64,000 nt of DNA, taken from Biscogniauxia marginata (taxonomy: Eukaryota; Ascomycota; Sordariomycetes; Xylariales; Xylariaceae). Location: NCBI GenBank assembly GCA_022695795.1, contig MU404156.1, positions 62,001 to 126,000 of the forward strand, read 5' to 3'. Made by a program: the position numbers and the translations under genes. The stretch's first letter is position 1; every line of letters starts with the position of its first letter. Of the stretch, positions 36,971-49,511 are shown in pieces. Under the pieces are notes generated by a model, which had not been told where the DNA came from, did not search any database, and saw only the letters and a program-made list of their open reading frames with translations.

Positions 36971-37077
36971 TAGCATCATGGGTCCTAGAACGGCCTAAGA
37001 TGGGAGAAGAGAAATCCCAGAACATGTTTTTGTTTTTTGTTTTTTTTTCTTGGGGGGGATATTCAAAACTCCCAATG

Positions 37078-37102
37078 TATAATATATATATATATATATA
37101 TA
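37078..37102. repeat. TA microsatellite
   Basis: About eleven TA units at the point where composition switches from the gene island to AT-rich DNA. Confidence 0.9.
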
Positions 37103-37190
37103 AATTTAATTTTTCGAAATTTAATTTTAAAAATCGACTTTTTAATTTAATTTTAGTTTTTTTAGTATTTTAAAAAAAAAAAATTTTTTC

Positions 37191-37608
37191 ACGTGTCTCA
37201 TAAGCAAATAAGCCACACAAGCGAGTAGGCCACTTAATTTCCTATATAAAATCGACTTTTTCGAAAATTTATAACTTTACGCGTAAAAATCGTAAAAATC
37301 TCGGACCTTTTTTTTAGTTATAGAATTTTAAGGTTTAATTAAAAGTAAAATATATAAAGAAATACGTAAAAAGGTCCGTGCGTTTTGTTTTAATTTTAGT
37401 TTTTACGCGTTTTCTTTTTATATTTTTTAATATTAATTTTTTTAATTTTCATTTTAGTTAAATTATATAGTTATATAACTAGAAAAAAAGGACTGAGATT
37501 TCTTCGATTTTTATAAGTAAAGTTATGAATTTTCGAAAAAGTCGATTTTATATAAAAAACCATTTTATCCGCGAGCTTGTTTTATCTACTCGCTTATATA
37601 GTACGGTA
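37191..37608. mobile_element. Foldback/MITE-like element, copy C
   Basis: The left end, ACGTGTCTCATAAGCAAA, and following 190 bp match copies A and B. The right end is the alternative terminus shared with the inner end of copy A (complement of GCGAGTAGATAAAACAAGC, preceded by CCGTACTATATAA). The arms pair around the centre. TA flanks the right end (37609-37610) but the left flank reads TC. The copy lies at the far side of the gene island from copies A and B. Confidence 0.8.
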
Positions 37609-38682
37609 TAATCGAAAAAAAAGTAAAAAAGGGAATTTAGTTTTTTTTATTACGTTTTAATAGTTTTAATTACCTTTTTAATTATTACCGCCGCCGCCGC
37701 TTTTAAATAATAATAAAAACGTAAAAAGCGTTTTTTAAATTTTTATTAATAAAAAACGTCTTAAAATATTTTAAGAAATATAAATAATTAATTCATATAA
37801 AGTTATTACTTTTTAAATTAAAATATAAAACTCGATATTAAAGTTTAAATAATAAATATTAACTTTTTACTTAATATAAATTGTTTTATAAATTTATATT
37901 TATTTAAGTTAAATAAAAAGTTAAATATTAATATTATAATAAAAAGTTTAATAATTAAAAACGTTAAAATAAATATAAATATAAATCGTATTATAAAAAC
38001 TTTATTAAAATAATTAATTCGTTTAATATAAAATAATAAGCTTTATAAATAACTAAATAAATATTTTTAATAATAAGTTATTTTATAACATATATATAAT
38101 TATATATAATTTTTATATATAATTTTTTTGATTTTTCTATTAATAATAAATAAGAAAACTAAGAAATAAAATTTATAAATCGTTTATACGTTTTTATTAA
38201 ATTATATATTAAGAAATAAAAATCTATATTTTATTATTATTTTATTATTATTATTTTAATAATTTATAATTTAAATAACTTTGTTAAGTTAATTTAAAAA
38301 CTCGAATAAACTAAAATTAATAATAATTATAATTATTACGAAAAAAAACGTAAAAATAAATAATATAAATTATATCTTTTTAATAAATTAAAATATAATA
38401 AATATTAATTAAAGAATATTTTAAATTAATTAACGTGTATTTATAAGTTTATAAGTTTTATCTTTTTATTTTATAAAGTAATATTTATTCTCGATATACT
38501 CCCGAAATAAGGGTCTCGGGAGTCAATTTAACCTTAAATAGGAAATAAACGACTCTTAATAACAGGGTCTATCTAGATTTGAGAAAACTAATGATGATTA
38601 CTCGTTACAGTATATCCAAGTCTCGTCTAGATAGCTGATACGGGTTTCTGGACTACTTTCCACTCGGCTGCTCGGGTTGTGT
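37609..38682. other. AT-rich block, then return to normal composition
   Basis: RIP-type DNA to about 38,480, including three consecutive GCC/CCG units near 37,688-37,700. It then returns to mixed sequence with a small hairpin, ACTCCCGA-N8-TCGGGAGT (38,499-38,522). No gene seen. Confidence 0.5.
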
Positions 38683-38722
38683 TTCGGAAGCCGTAGCGGG
38701 AGATCCCGCTAGGTGTTCCGAA
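38683..38722. other. 40-bp quasi-palindrome downstream of enolase
   Basis: Two nested perfect 7-bp inverted repeats: TTCGGAA/TTCCGAA outside and AGCGGGA/TCCCGCT inside. They are separated by five unpaired bases on each arm with two bases at the tip. It lies 239 bp beyond the enolase stop codon, in or beyond its 3' UTR. It could be an RNA hairpin, a protein-binding site, or a relic of an element end. Confidence 0.6.
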
Positions 38723-38960
38723 TAGCCCCCGGGTTCGAGCACGAAAGCCGGAACATATTCTAGGTGTCAACGGATATGATCTTTTAGTCACATGGTAGCA
38801 ATGTGTTCAACTGCGGAGAATTTCATACTAATATTTTTTTGTATTTCAATAGGGCCCAATGAGTCTATGTCACCATTTTTGCCGAGCCATTCCCCCGAGC
38901 CATCCCGATCGTGAACAAATCATGTGTCTGGTTATGTGATTATCCGAGGTTATAATTAAT

Positions 38961-41763
<2,803 letters not shown>

Positions 41764-43265
41764 TCAAATCCCCTGCTCCCCAACCCGCGCAGTCCCCAGG
41801 CCGCTATGGAGCGGCCACTCGTCCTCGGAGCGTACGCTAGGATCTCGCTCCGCAACGATGTCCTGAAGCCGCCAAGCACCTTCGTATCCAGCTGCTGCGG
41901 CCGCGTCCCGGCTAGAGCCCGCCCGCCCGCTGAGGTCCGCCGGCGTTTCAGGAATGGTCCCGCCCTTTCGAAACCTCTTGGGGATGAACGTCGTGCACAT
42001 GGTTTCGCGGAACGGCCGACTCGTACCAAACACGACAAAGGTGAGCAGGCCGGGCGTCACGCCGGGCGTGAATGTCAAAAAGTCCCCCCGCGCTCGCTCT
42101 GCCGAGAGATCGGGTCCGTGGGTCTTGTCTGTCGAGTTGATTCTCAGCTGTCGTCCCTGGAAGAATATCAAGCTTATCTGGAAACACGAGAACACGACGA
42201 AGGCAATCGCGAACCGTGTCAACATCCATCTGTCGTAAATGCTTGTCGATTTCTTTCGTACTGATACCCTGTTCCTCGGCCATCGTCTCCTTCCCGTCTC
42301 TTCTGCCCCCCCCGCGGAGTTCCCATATCCTACATGCCAAGATAGCACGTTGCGTCGTATATGTATGTATTTCCCAAGGATCGCTAGAAGCAATATAGCA
42401 CCGATTGCGAGACTTGCCATCACTATTTCCCGTGTTAGTTGGTGGGTCCAAGGGGCAGCTTTTCTGCTCTCACACACTACAGATGTCGGCCAGCACTATA
42501 AAAGCTGTGGGTGACTGGCGCACTACATCGGCGTGTAGGAGGCCAATTAGCAAAGCAGGCAACAAAACTGCAGTACTCTTGGTGACCCCTAGGGTCCACC
42601 GTCTGATTCGCTTATATATTTTGAGTTCCGTATAACCGTAAACTGATCGCGTAAGTGCGCCGGCCCTTCGGAAAATCGTGTCAGTTCTGCTGGGGCTTTC
42701 TTTGGAAGCCTTAGGGCCTAGGCGAGCAAATAGGTACCAGAAAAGCGTCAATAGTGACTCTACATTGTACGAATAGTATTCTGTAGTTGCCTGTCAATAA
42801 AAAATCGCTCGCCCCTCGAGAGGCTGATGGAAACTGACGGATGTAGAATAGTACACGATCAACGTCAGTCGGTAAGTTGACCAGCCCCAGCTCTGGATCG
42901 CTGGCGTCCCCAATCGTCATGTAATACTCGAGGGTCTTATTGTCTCTCCACCGAGCAATCAGGTGGCATTGCTGGATCACGCTCGCGACGGTACTCAGGA
43001 GAGTGAAGTAGGACAAGAAAGCGACGTCTGGTATTTTACGACGTAAGAACATACCCCTATTACATTCGCGGTACAAGCCTCGGGGGAAACGGGACAGAGA
43101 GAGAGAGAGAGAGGCCTTGTAACAAAGAATAAACTCACAACTAGTCCTCTCGCGGTGGATCCAGACCAGCCATATCAATAGGCAGCTGCATGTCGTGCAC
43201 ACGAGGGAGTATACGAGGACGCCGACCGCCGTGCCCAAGGCCTCCTCGGGGACTTGAGTCGACAT
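41764..43265 (-). CDS. Fungal multi-pass (about seven-TM) integral membrane protein, function unknown
   Basis: Four exons (43265-43139, 43027-42839, 42780-42481, 42422-41764) join in frame to 424 residues. Hydrophobic segments lie near the N-terminus (VGVLVYSLVCTTCSCLLIWL), then AFLSYFTLLSTVASVI, a helix containing SLLTLFWYLFARLG, then STAVLLPALLIGLL, ILMASLAIGAILLLAILG, RFAIAFVVFSCFQISLIFF, and TPGLLTFVVFGT. After the last helix comes FRETMCTTFIPKRF and a polar Ala/Gly/Ser-rich tail, presumably cytosolic. The arrangement and the FVVFGT...FRETM...F motif resemble a family of uncharacterised fungal seven-helix membrane proteins; I know no proven function. Acceptor choice for introns 1 and 2 was decided by frame and by restoring conserved-looking helices, so local errors are possible. 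A GA-repeat (43,094-43,113) lies in intron 1. Confidence 0.75.
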
Positions 43266-45214
43266 TATCCGAATGCCTCGATGATGCCTCTCTCGCTGCT
43301 CGGGCCATAGAGGAGTTTAGGGTGCTGAGTATCCGAAAACTAGGCGCGCATATGATATGTAATTGGGAGAGAGAAAGGGAGTGAGGGCGAGAGTGGGAGC
43401 GGGAGAGAAACCCCAGAATCTGACCCGTCCCTCTCCCTTAGGAACTGACGGTTACGAGGGACGCCGTCGTTTCTGATCTAGTTCGACACGCCGCGGATTT
43501 TGATCGTAGTAATGGAACTCGGGGTCGGGTTCAGATCTAGACGAGCGCTACCGCAGGTAAGGTTCATGGTTGGCGGATGCTGATTATGTAATTTATTTAT
43601 CTCTTTCGAAAAATTATTTTTTTATGACCTACTATTGCCACACATACATATACAGTCTTTACAAAACTAACATCGTGGGGGAAATATGATAGATCTAACT
43701 GCAGCTTACAGAAAGCGAGTTGCCTTCGTGTAAGCCTCGTTGCTTCTTAACGGTATAGGCCATATTCTTTTCGATAGCCACGTTCACAACAGATACTAAT
43801 GACTACTCTCTACCCACGTGATATAGCATCCATGTGTGTGACTGAGTGTGGCTTTCGTTGGTCCACGGCCAATCGCGTGTAAGGAGGGTGCTCGTTCTCA
43901 TGGTCTAGACAGTTTCCCTTTCTGTTTTTTTTATGATAGAGAGAAACGAACAAGATAGTTATTGACTTGTCCTAGCACATATATTATATATGTGTATGTT
44001 GTACACGTATGTGTGTTGTGAGTCGACGTACTTACACTTCCAACAATACAGGCAATCCTCCTGCATAGGACAATTAGCTGATAGAGGAGAGCCCGTATTA
44101 TTTTATTTGGAAAGTGAACTAGTTAAACACAGTAGTTAGGCTTTTGCTTCCTCGTATCATTTTACAAGTGCATAAGGGCTGGGCACGTCGCACTTTTATA
44201 CTAGCATGACTCGAAAGCTCAATGCCGCCCCTCTTTGGCCCCTTTGCTTCAGCCCACCAGAGATCTACAGGGCAAGACTATTCGTTGTTCCTAGTAATCT
44301 AGTGAGGCTACATATATCAGTGTCCCCGGCACGGGTTAGACAAGAGGACATCGTTTTTCTGGGTCTAAGATCGTGAATTCATATATGTTTACCTATCGAC
44401 ACCCCCTCTCCCCCCTTCTCCTCTCGATGAGAGAGGTTCATCTATCTCTTCCTTACCTATTTTCTCGCTAAAGTTTATACGTAGAAGCCACGTTAAAGCT
44501 AGCTTCCTTAGTAGGTGCTGCCGGGGAACATGGATGCCTTGCCGCCCTAACGAGTTGAGCAAAGCGCTAACAATGAATAGATCAAGCCAGGTCACGAATC
44601 GAGACCGCAATGGATCACCGCCGTCAAACCTTATATTTATACTGGAATCGGTCGAATAGAATTAGATCAGATATAACGACCTTAGATCCTTAAGTGAATA
44701 CAGGTGTGCGATTTAATCCCTGGGAGTTTCCTGGGTTTGTACGAGATTCCCAAGATTTCGGATATAAAAGAATATCTAAGATATGACATAAGAGGGAGGC
44801 CGGAAAGTCCATCTCATGGCGAGGATAATTAGCTTTCTAGGTTATGCATATTGTAGATCTCCACTTGAAGGTAAAAAGGGTGGTTCTACATGCTAAGTGC
44901 TTTGAACCGTCACATATTGTTGGGTAGTAGTCACCCTGGGTATGTTTTAAGCCAGGGACAAATGCTTTTTCTTTATTCCTCTTATTTTTCTTCTCCTGTT
45001 CGTTGACCTAGTGTTCGGCCTATACTAGTATAGTATGGTGTACATCTAAAGGGTATGTGTTCGTTTCCATTCCATAGTGTGAGTATTCGGAAATGTACCT
45101 CTCTATATGCCAACCCCCCAAGGTCCTTGATATCCACGGTGTCTTATTTTTGGCACTCCCTACCCCCTTTTCCCGAACCTATGCTCTTATTTTTAAGTCT
45201 CAAAGGTATTATTT
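43266..45214. other. Intergenic, nothing recognised
   Basis: 1.9 kb holding the promoter of the membrane-protein gene and the 3' flank of the aminopeptidase gene, with CT/CA-type low-complexity patches. Open frames are short, without known motifs. Confidence 0.5.
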
Positions 45215-48053
45215 TTACAGGCGCAACTTGTAGCCGTTCTCCTTGACCCAGGTGGCCACATCGTCGCGGTCGCGCTTCACCCATGATATCTTGCTGCGAA
45301 TAGCATCCTTGCTCTGGGCTAGAGGCTGCTCGAACATCTTGGTGTCGATGTCCTTGAAGAATGTCTCGACTCGCTCGAGCTGCTCGGCTTTGGAAAAGCT
45401 TGATATGCAGATAGTCACCATGGAGCCCAGGATTGGAGGGTTGCCGCTAAGCCGCTTGTAGATTTCGGGCCACTTCTCTGTCAGCCAGGTGAACAGCGCT
45501 TCGATACCCTCGGCATGACTTCTTAGACCACTTGCGGGAAGATACAGATCCTGGCTCTTGACCTCGCTACTCAGGATGAAGTCGAGAGTTTGCTGGATAA
45601 GCGCGGGGTCCTTGGCGCGGCCGATAGACCGCAGGGCCGTATTACGCTCATCGCTATTTGTAGAGCTGCGGAAGAACTTGATAATTGCATCGTACTGCGA
45701 ATCCAATTAGCCTCCCCGCATCGATTTTCACGACGATGAGCTGTTCTTACCTCTTCCTTCCCACCATACTTGAGAGCTATGCCGAAGACGCTACCCCTGA
45801 TGTTCGGGTGAATAGCTGACTTATCGCCGGCCATGTATTTGTTGAACATCTCCTTGGATGCTGTTATGATCTTCTGATCACCAGCCATACCGGCAGCACC
45901 AAAAAGCATGGCTTTAAATTGCTGCTCAACGTGACCGTCCTTGTCCGTGAATGTCCAACCCAATTTATGGGCCCTCTCGCTAACGAGCTCCTGAACGAAT
46001 GCTTCCAAGCCATTCTTGACGGCCTCGTCTTCAAAGATCCATGCCGACTGCACAGTAGCAACTCGAGCAATGATCTCACTCCAGACTACGAAAGACTCTT
46101 CTGTGTTGAAACCTTTCAGTAGGTTTAGGACACCGGATGTTTTCTGGTAGCCCGACGTGGCAAGAGCACCAGCGTCGGCAATCATACCAGCACGGTCCTC
46201 AACTGTCAGGAGTCCGTCCTTAGCAGATAGACCAAGCTTTTCAAGTCGCTCGGGGGTATAGGATGTCCGGTAGATGCTGGTATGGTTCGCGTTGAGCTTA
46301 AAAAAGTCCAGATCAGGGACCTTGTAGACCCCTTCCCTCTCACTTAATGTCAGAGTCTCGTCTACTCCATCTTTTGTTCGGAGACCCAAGAAGACAGGAT
46401 ACAGTACCTTGTCCTCTTCGGGCTTCGTGTCGCCAGTTCTCAGGAATCGGTTTTGTTTCACGTGGATCGAACTGTCCTTCTCGTTCTCAGTGACTTGAAC
46501 GACTGGGTAGCCAACATTCTTGGTCCAGATGGACATGATTTCTTTTACAGGTTTGCCACTGGCATCCTCAAGAGCGGCCCATAGATCTTCTGTCCGAGTA
46601 TTCCCGTAAGCGTGCTTCTTGATATATCGTCGGACACCTTCTAAGAAGGTCTCTTCGCCAAGATAAGTTGAGATCATGCGGAGAACACACGATCCCTTGG
46701 AATAAGAGATGGCATCGAAAATCTGGTCCACTTCGCTAGCGCGCTTGACTGGCACCTCAATAGGGTGACTGCTCCTCAGTGAATCAAGACCAAGGGCACT
46801 CTGTAAATTATCAGTTACGTAATTTTCCCAGACCTTCCATTCAGGGTAGAACTGATTGCAGCCTAGAGGACGAATTAGCGAGGTGAATCGTATGGTCATA
46901 TAGACACATGGCAGCGCGGACTTACTCAGCCAGCTCATGAGCGTTGCAAAACCTTCGTTCAGCCATAAACCTTCCCACCAGTCCATAGTCACGAGGTTAC
47001 CAAACCATTGGTGCGCCAATTCGTGCTGTACGACCTCGGCAACGCGCTCCTTCATAGCGGCACCACTAGCTTTCTCGTCTAGCATAAGGTCAACGACACG
47101 GTAAGTGATCAAACCCCAGTTCTCCATGGCTCCGGCGGCAAAGTCGGGAATGGCTACCATGTCCATCTTGGGCAGCGGAAATTCGGCCCCGAATATCTTT
47201 TCGTAGTAGTCCAAGGTCCGAGCGGCGAGCTCGAGCGAGAAGCGTCCATGCTCAATGTCAGAGCTCGGAGGCGCGTACACTCGAATCGGGACGCGGAACT
47301 TGTTGGTCTCGATGTAATTCAGCTCACCAATGATGAAGGCAACCAAATATGTAGACATTAGCGGCGTGGTGTTGAACTTGACGGCCTTCTTGGTGGTCCC
47401 GCTTATCTCGGAGTGGACCTCTGACTCGGAGGCAACGTCCATGTTACTCAGACATGTCAGGTGCTTCTCCGCGATGAGGGTGATGGTATACTTAGCCTTG
47501 TGCATAGGCTCGTCGAAGCAGGGAAACGCTCTCCGGCAGTCATTGGCCTCCATCTGGGTCGTAGCCAAGATCCCCTCCGACCCGTCGGGCTTCTTGTAGG
47601 TAGAACGGTAGAAGCCGGCCATCTGGTCGTTCAGCTGACCTTTGTACTTGATCTCCAGCTGGGTCTTACCCTTCGGGATGGCATCCTTGAGCTCGATCTT
47701 AGAGACCTGTTTGGACTTGTCATAGGTGATAGCAGAGGAAGAGCTGGTCGTAGAAGTTAGGTCCACAGATCGTCAGAAAATGCTGTGCTAACATACCTTA
47801 TAATGCTCTCCCCAGACTTGATGTGGGCGCTGTGGATGTCGATCTCGATAGTGTGGAGAGAAATAGACCGGGTCTCCTCTTGAACATCGAAGTCGATAAG
47901 TACCTTACCCTCGAAGGTGAAGTTTTTGAGATCGGGCTCGAGAGTCACGTCGTAGTGCTTGGGAATAACGTTGGTTGGCAGCAGCTCGCGGCCTTGGGTG
48001 GGATCCGGGTTGGCCCCACCGGTGTGGTCGATATCCCCTGCGAGTCTGCACAT
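45215..48053 (-). CDS. ape2: M1 zinc metallo-aminopeptidase, Ape2/Aap1 type
   Basis: Four exons (48053-47797, 47743-46926, 46862-45751, 45694-45215) give 888 residues. The protein removes N-terminal amino acids from peptides. GAMENWG (residues 290-296) is the exopeptidase motif that binds the substrate amino terminus. The zinc site is HELAH (326-330) with the third ligand Glu349 in NEGFA, exactly 18 residues after the second His. The N-terminal saddle begins GRELLPTNVIPKHYDVTLEP, and a helical ERAP1-like C-terminal domain covers roughly the last 320 residues. I chose MCRL as start because relatives begin close to this point. The frame stays open upstream to another ATG at 48254, adding 67 residues rich in Ser/Thr/Arg, which could be a mitochondrial or secretory leader or simply 5' UTR. 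Yeast Ape2 acts in the cytosol and periplasm; location here is undetermined. Confidence 0.95.
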
Positions 48054-48254
48054 ATTTTGTCTCCGGTAGGAACAATGGCGGACAGAAGACGTGGAAAGTG
48101 AAGTAGAAAGGTGAGAGTTGCTAAGGAGAGTCGGTCGCGGTGTAGAAGAAAGGTAGCCAAGCTCGGGGGTGCTAGGACTCGAGCTGAACTGCCACGTTAG
48201 TCTGAGAACCCGGGGTCCGAAGGTAGGGAGATCCAAGCCAAGGTGTTCAGACAT

Positions 48255-49511
48255 ACATGTGCCTATGATAGGATGAGGCTGGTCGTGCAGCGATGCTACT
48301 GAAGCAGGGATTGTGCCTCCACTGGGGAGTATAAGGAAGGTGAGTGTGATGTAGGGAACGAAGTCTGGTGGACGTTGTTAAGTTTCGAGGAATCGACCCA
48401 ACACGACCAGCAGTGCGAAAAGACATGCCTATAATACAAGCACTGCGAGCAGGTAAGAAAAAAGGACCTAAGTAGATAAATAAAAAATTATGTACAATAC
48501 ATGGTACATCTAAATAGAGGGGTAGATATGTAATGAGGGGCAGCTGGGGCCGCAGCGCAGTTTCCTATTCGTCGTACAGGAATAACAACGGGCAACGGCC
48601 TCCTGTGTGATGGGAAGTTCGTCACTGCAAGAACGACAAAGCCCTAGAATTTCTGGGAAGCAGCAGTCCCGAGCAATGCAGCCATACCTAGCACACAGGC
48701 GGTGTACTTGCTGCCATCTTCCTAGCCCCACGCACGGAAGAGTCCCGTCCCGTCCCTCAAGGTCCCCTCCCGTCTGCGAGTCTAGAACACACGCCTACGG
48801 TTACAAAAAGTTAAGCCGCCCGCTGCCATTGGGACTTGTCCTGTCGTGCAACGAGAGATAAGGGGAACATGCAATTGTGTCTGATGCGCGTACGCGTCAC
48901 AATAGAAAAGCCGGGTGAACGAATGGCACGGCAAGGTAACTGAATGAAATTGTCTATCAAGTTACCTACCTAGTCTCCGTCCCCGTCCCCGTCCCGTTCC
49001 CCTGGTTCAACATGTTTTCGATTAGATGCACTAGGTTACCATGTATGTTCGTCACACTTCGATGTCGGCAAACTGTCACATTCTATTAACGACTCGGTAT
49101 ATATAACAAGCAATGAGAGCTAATTGGTCTTGTAGGTCGGGTCAAAAGACTCCTTGCTCCTTTTGGTAGGACATGAATAACAGCCAATTTATAATGATAG
49201 CTCTGGATCCCATTAACCGTGTCTCGATATCATTACGTGACCATCTATGTCCTACATTTATTATTATTAAACAAACGTACATCATGTCAATAGGACGTGC
49301 TAGCGATAAGTCAGTTTACTATAATACATATAGATAAATATACCTTAGGTACTTAGCAATGGAAAGCGTCAGAAATAGAGAGAGGTGTAGGAACGCGGGA
49401 ACCCAGATGATGATTGGAATATATATTTTACTCAACCCCCTAATTTTGGGTATACTTCTATCATGATATGCATGAAGCACCTAAGGTATCATACTCCTAT
49501 TATAACTGTAT
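48255..49511. other. Intergenic with a short cysteine-rich open frame
   Basis: Promoter side of ape2 and 3' flank of prp28. A minus-strand frame at 48510-48731 encodes about 70 residues with ten cysteines (including CRSCSDELP and RCYSCTTNRKLRC). It could be a terminal exon of a small zinc-binding protein, but I found no start or companion exon. A GTCCCC tandem repeat lies at about 48,977-49,001. Confidence 0.4.

Noticed and set aside
38725..38760. GGTTCGAGC-like tRNA T-arm
   Set aside because: The flanking bases do not form the 5-bp T stem and no acceptor, D or anticodon arms could be placed.
48510..48731. Cysteine-rich minus-strand frame as an independent gene
   Set aside because: No ATG start, signal peptide or partner exon was found; noted only under the intergenic entry.
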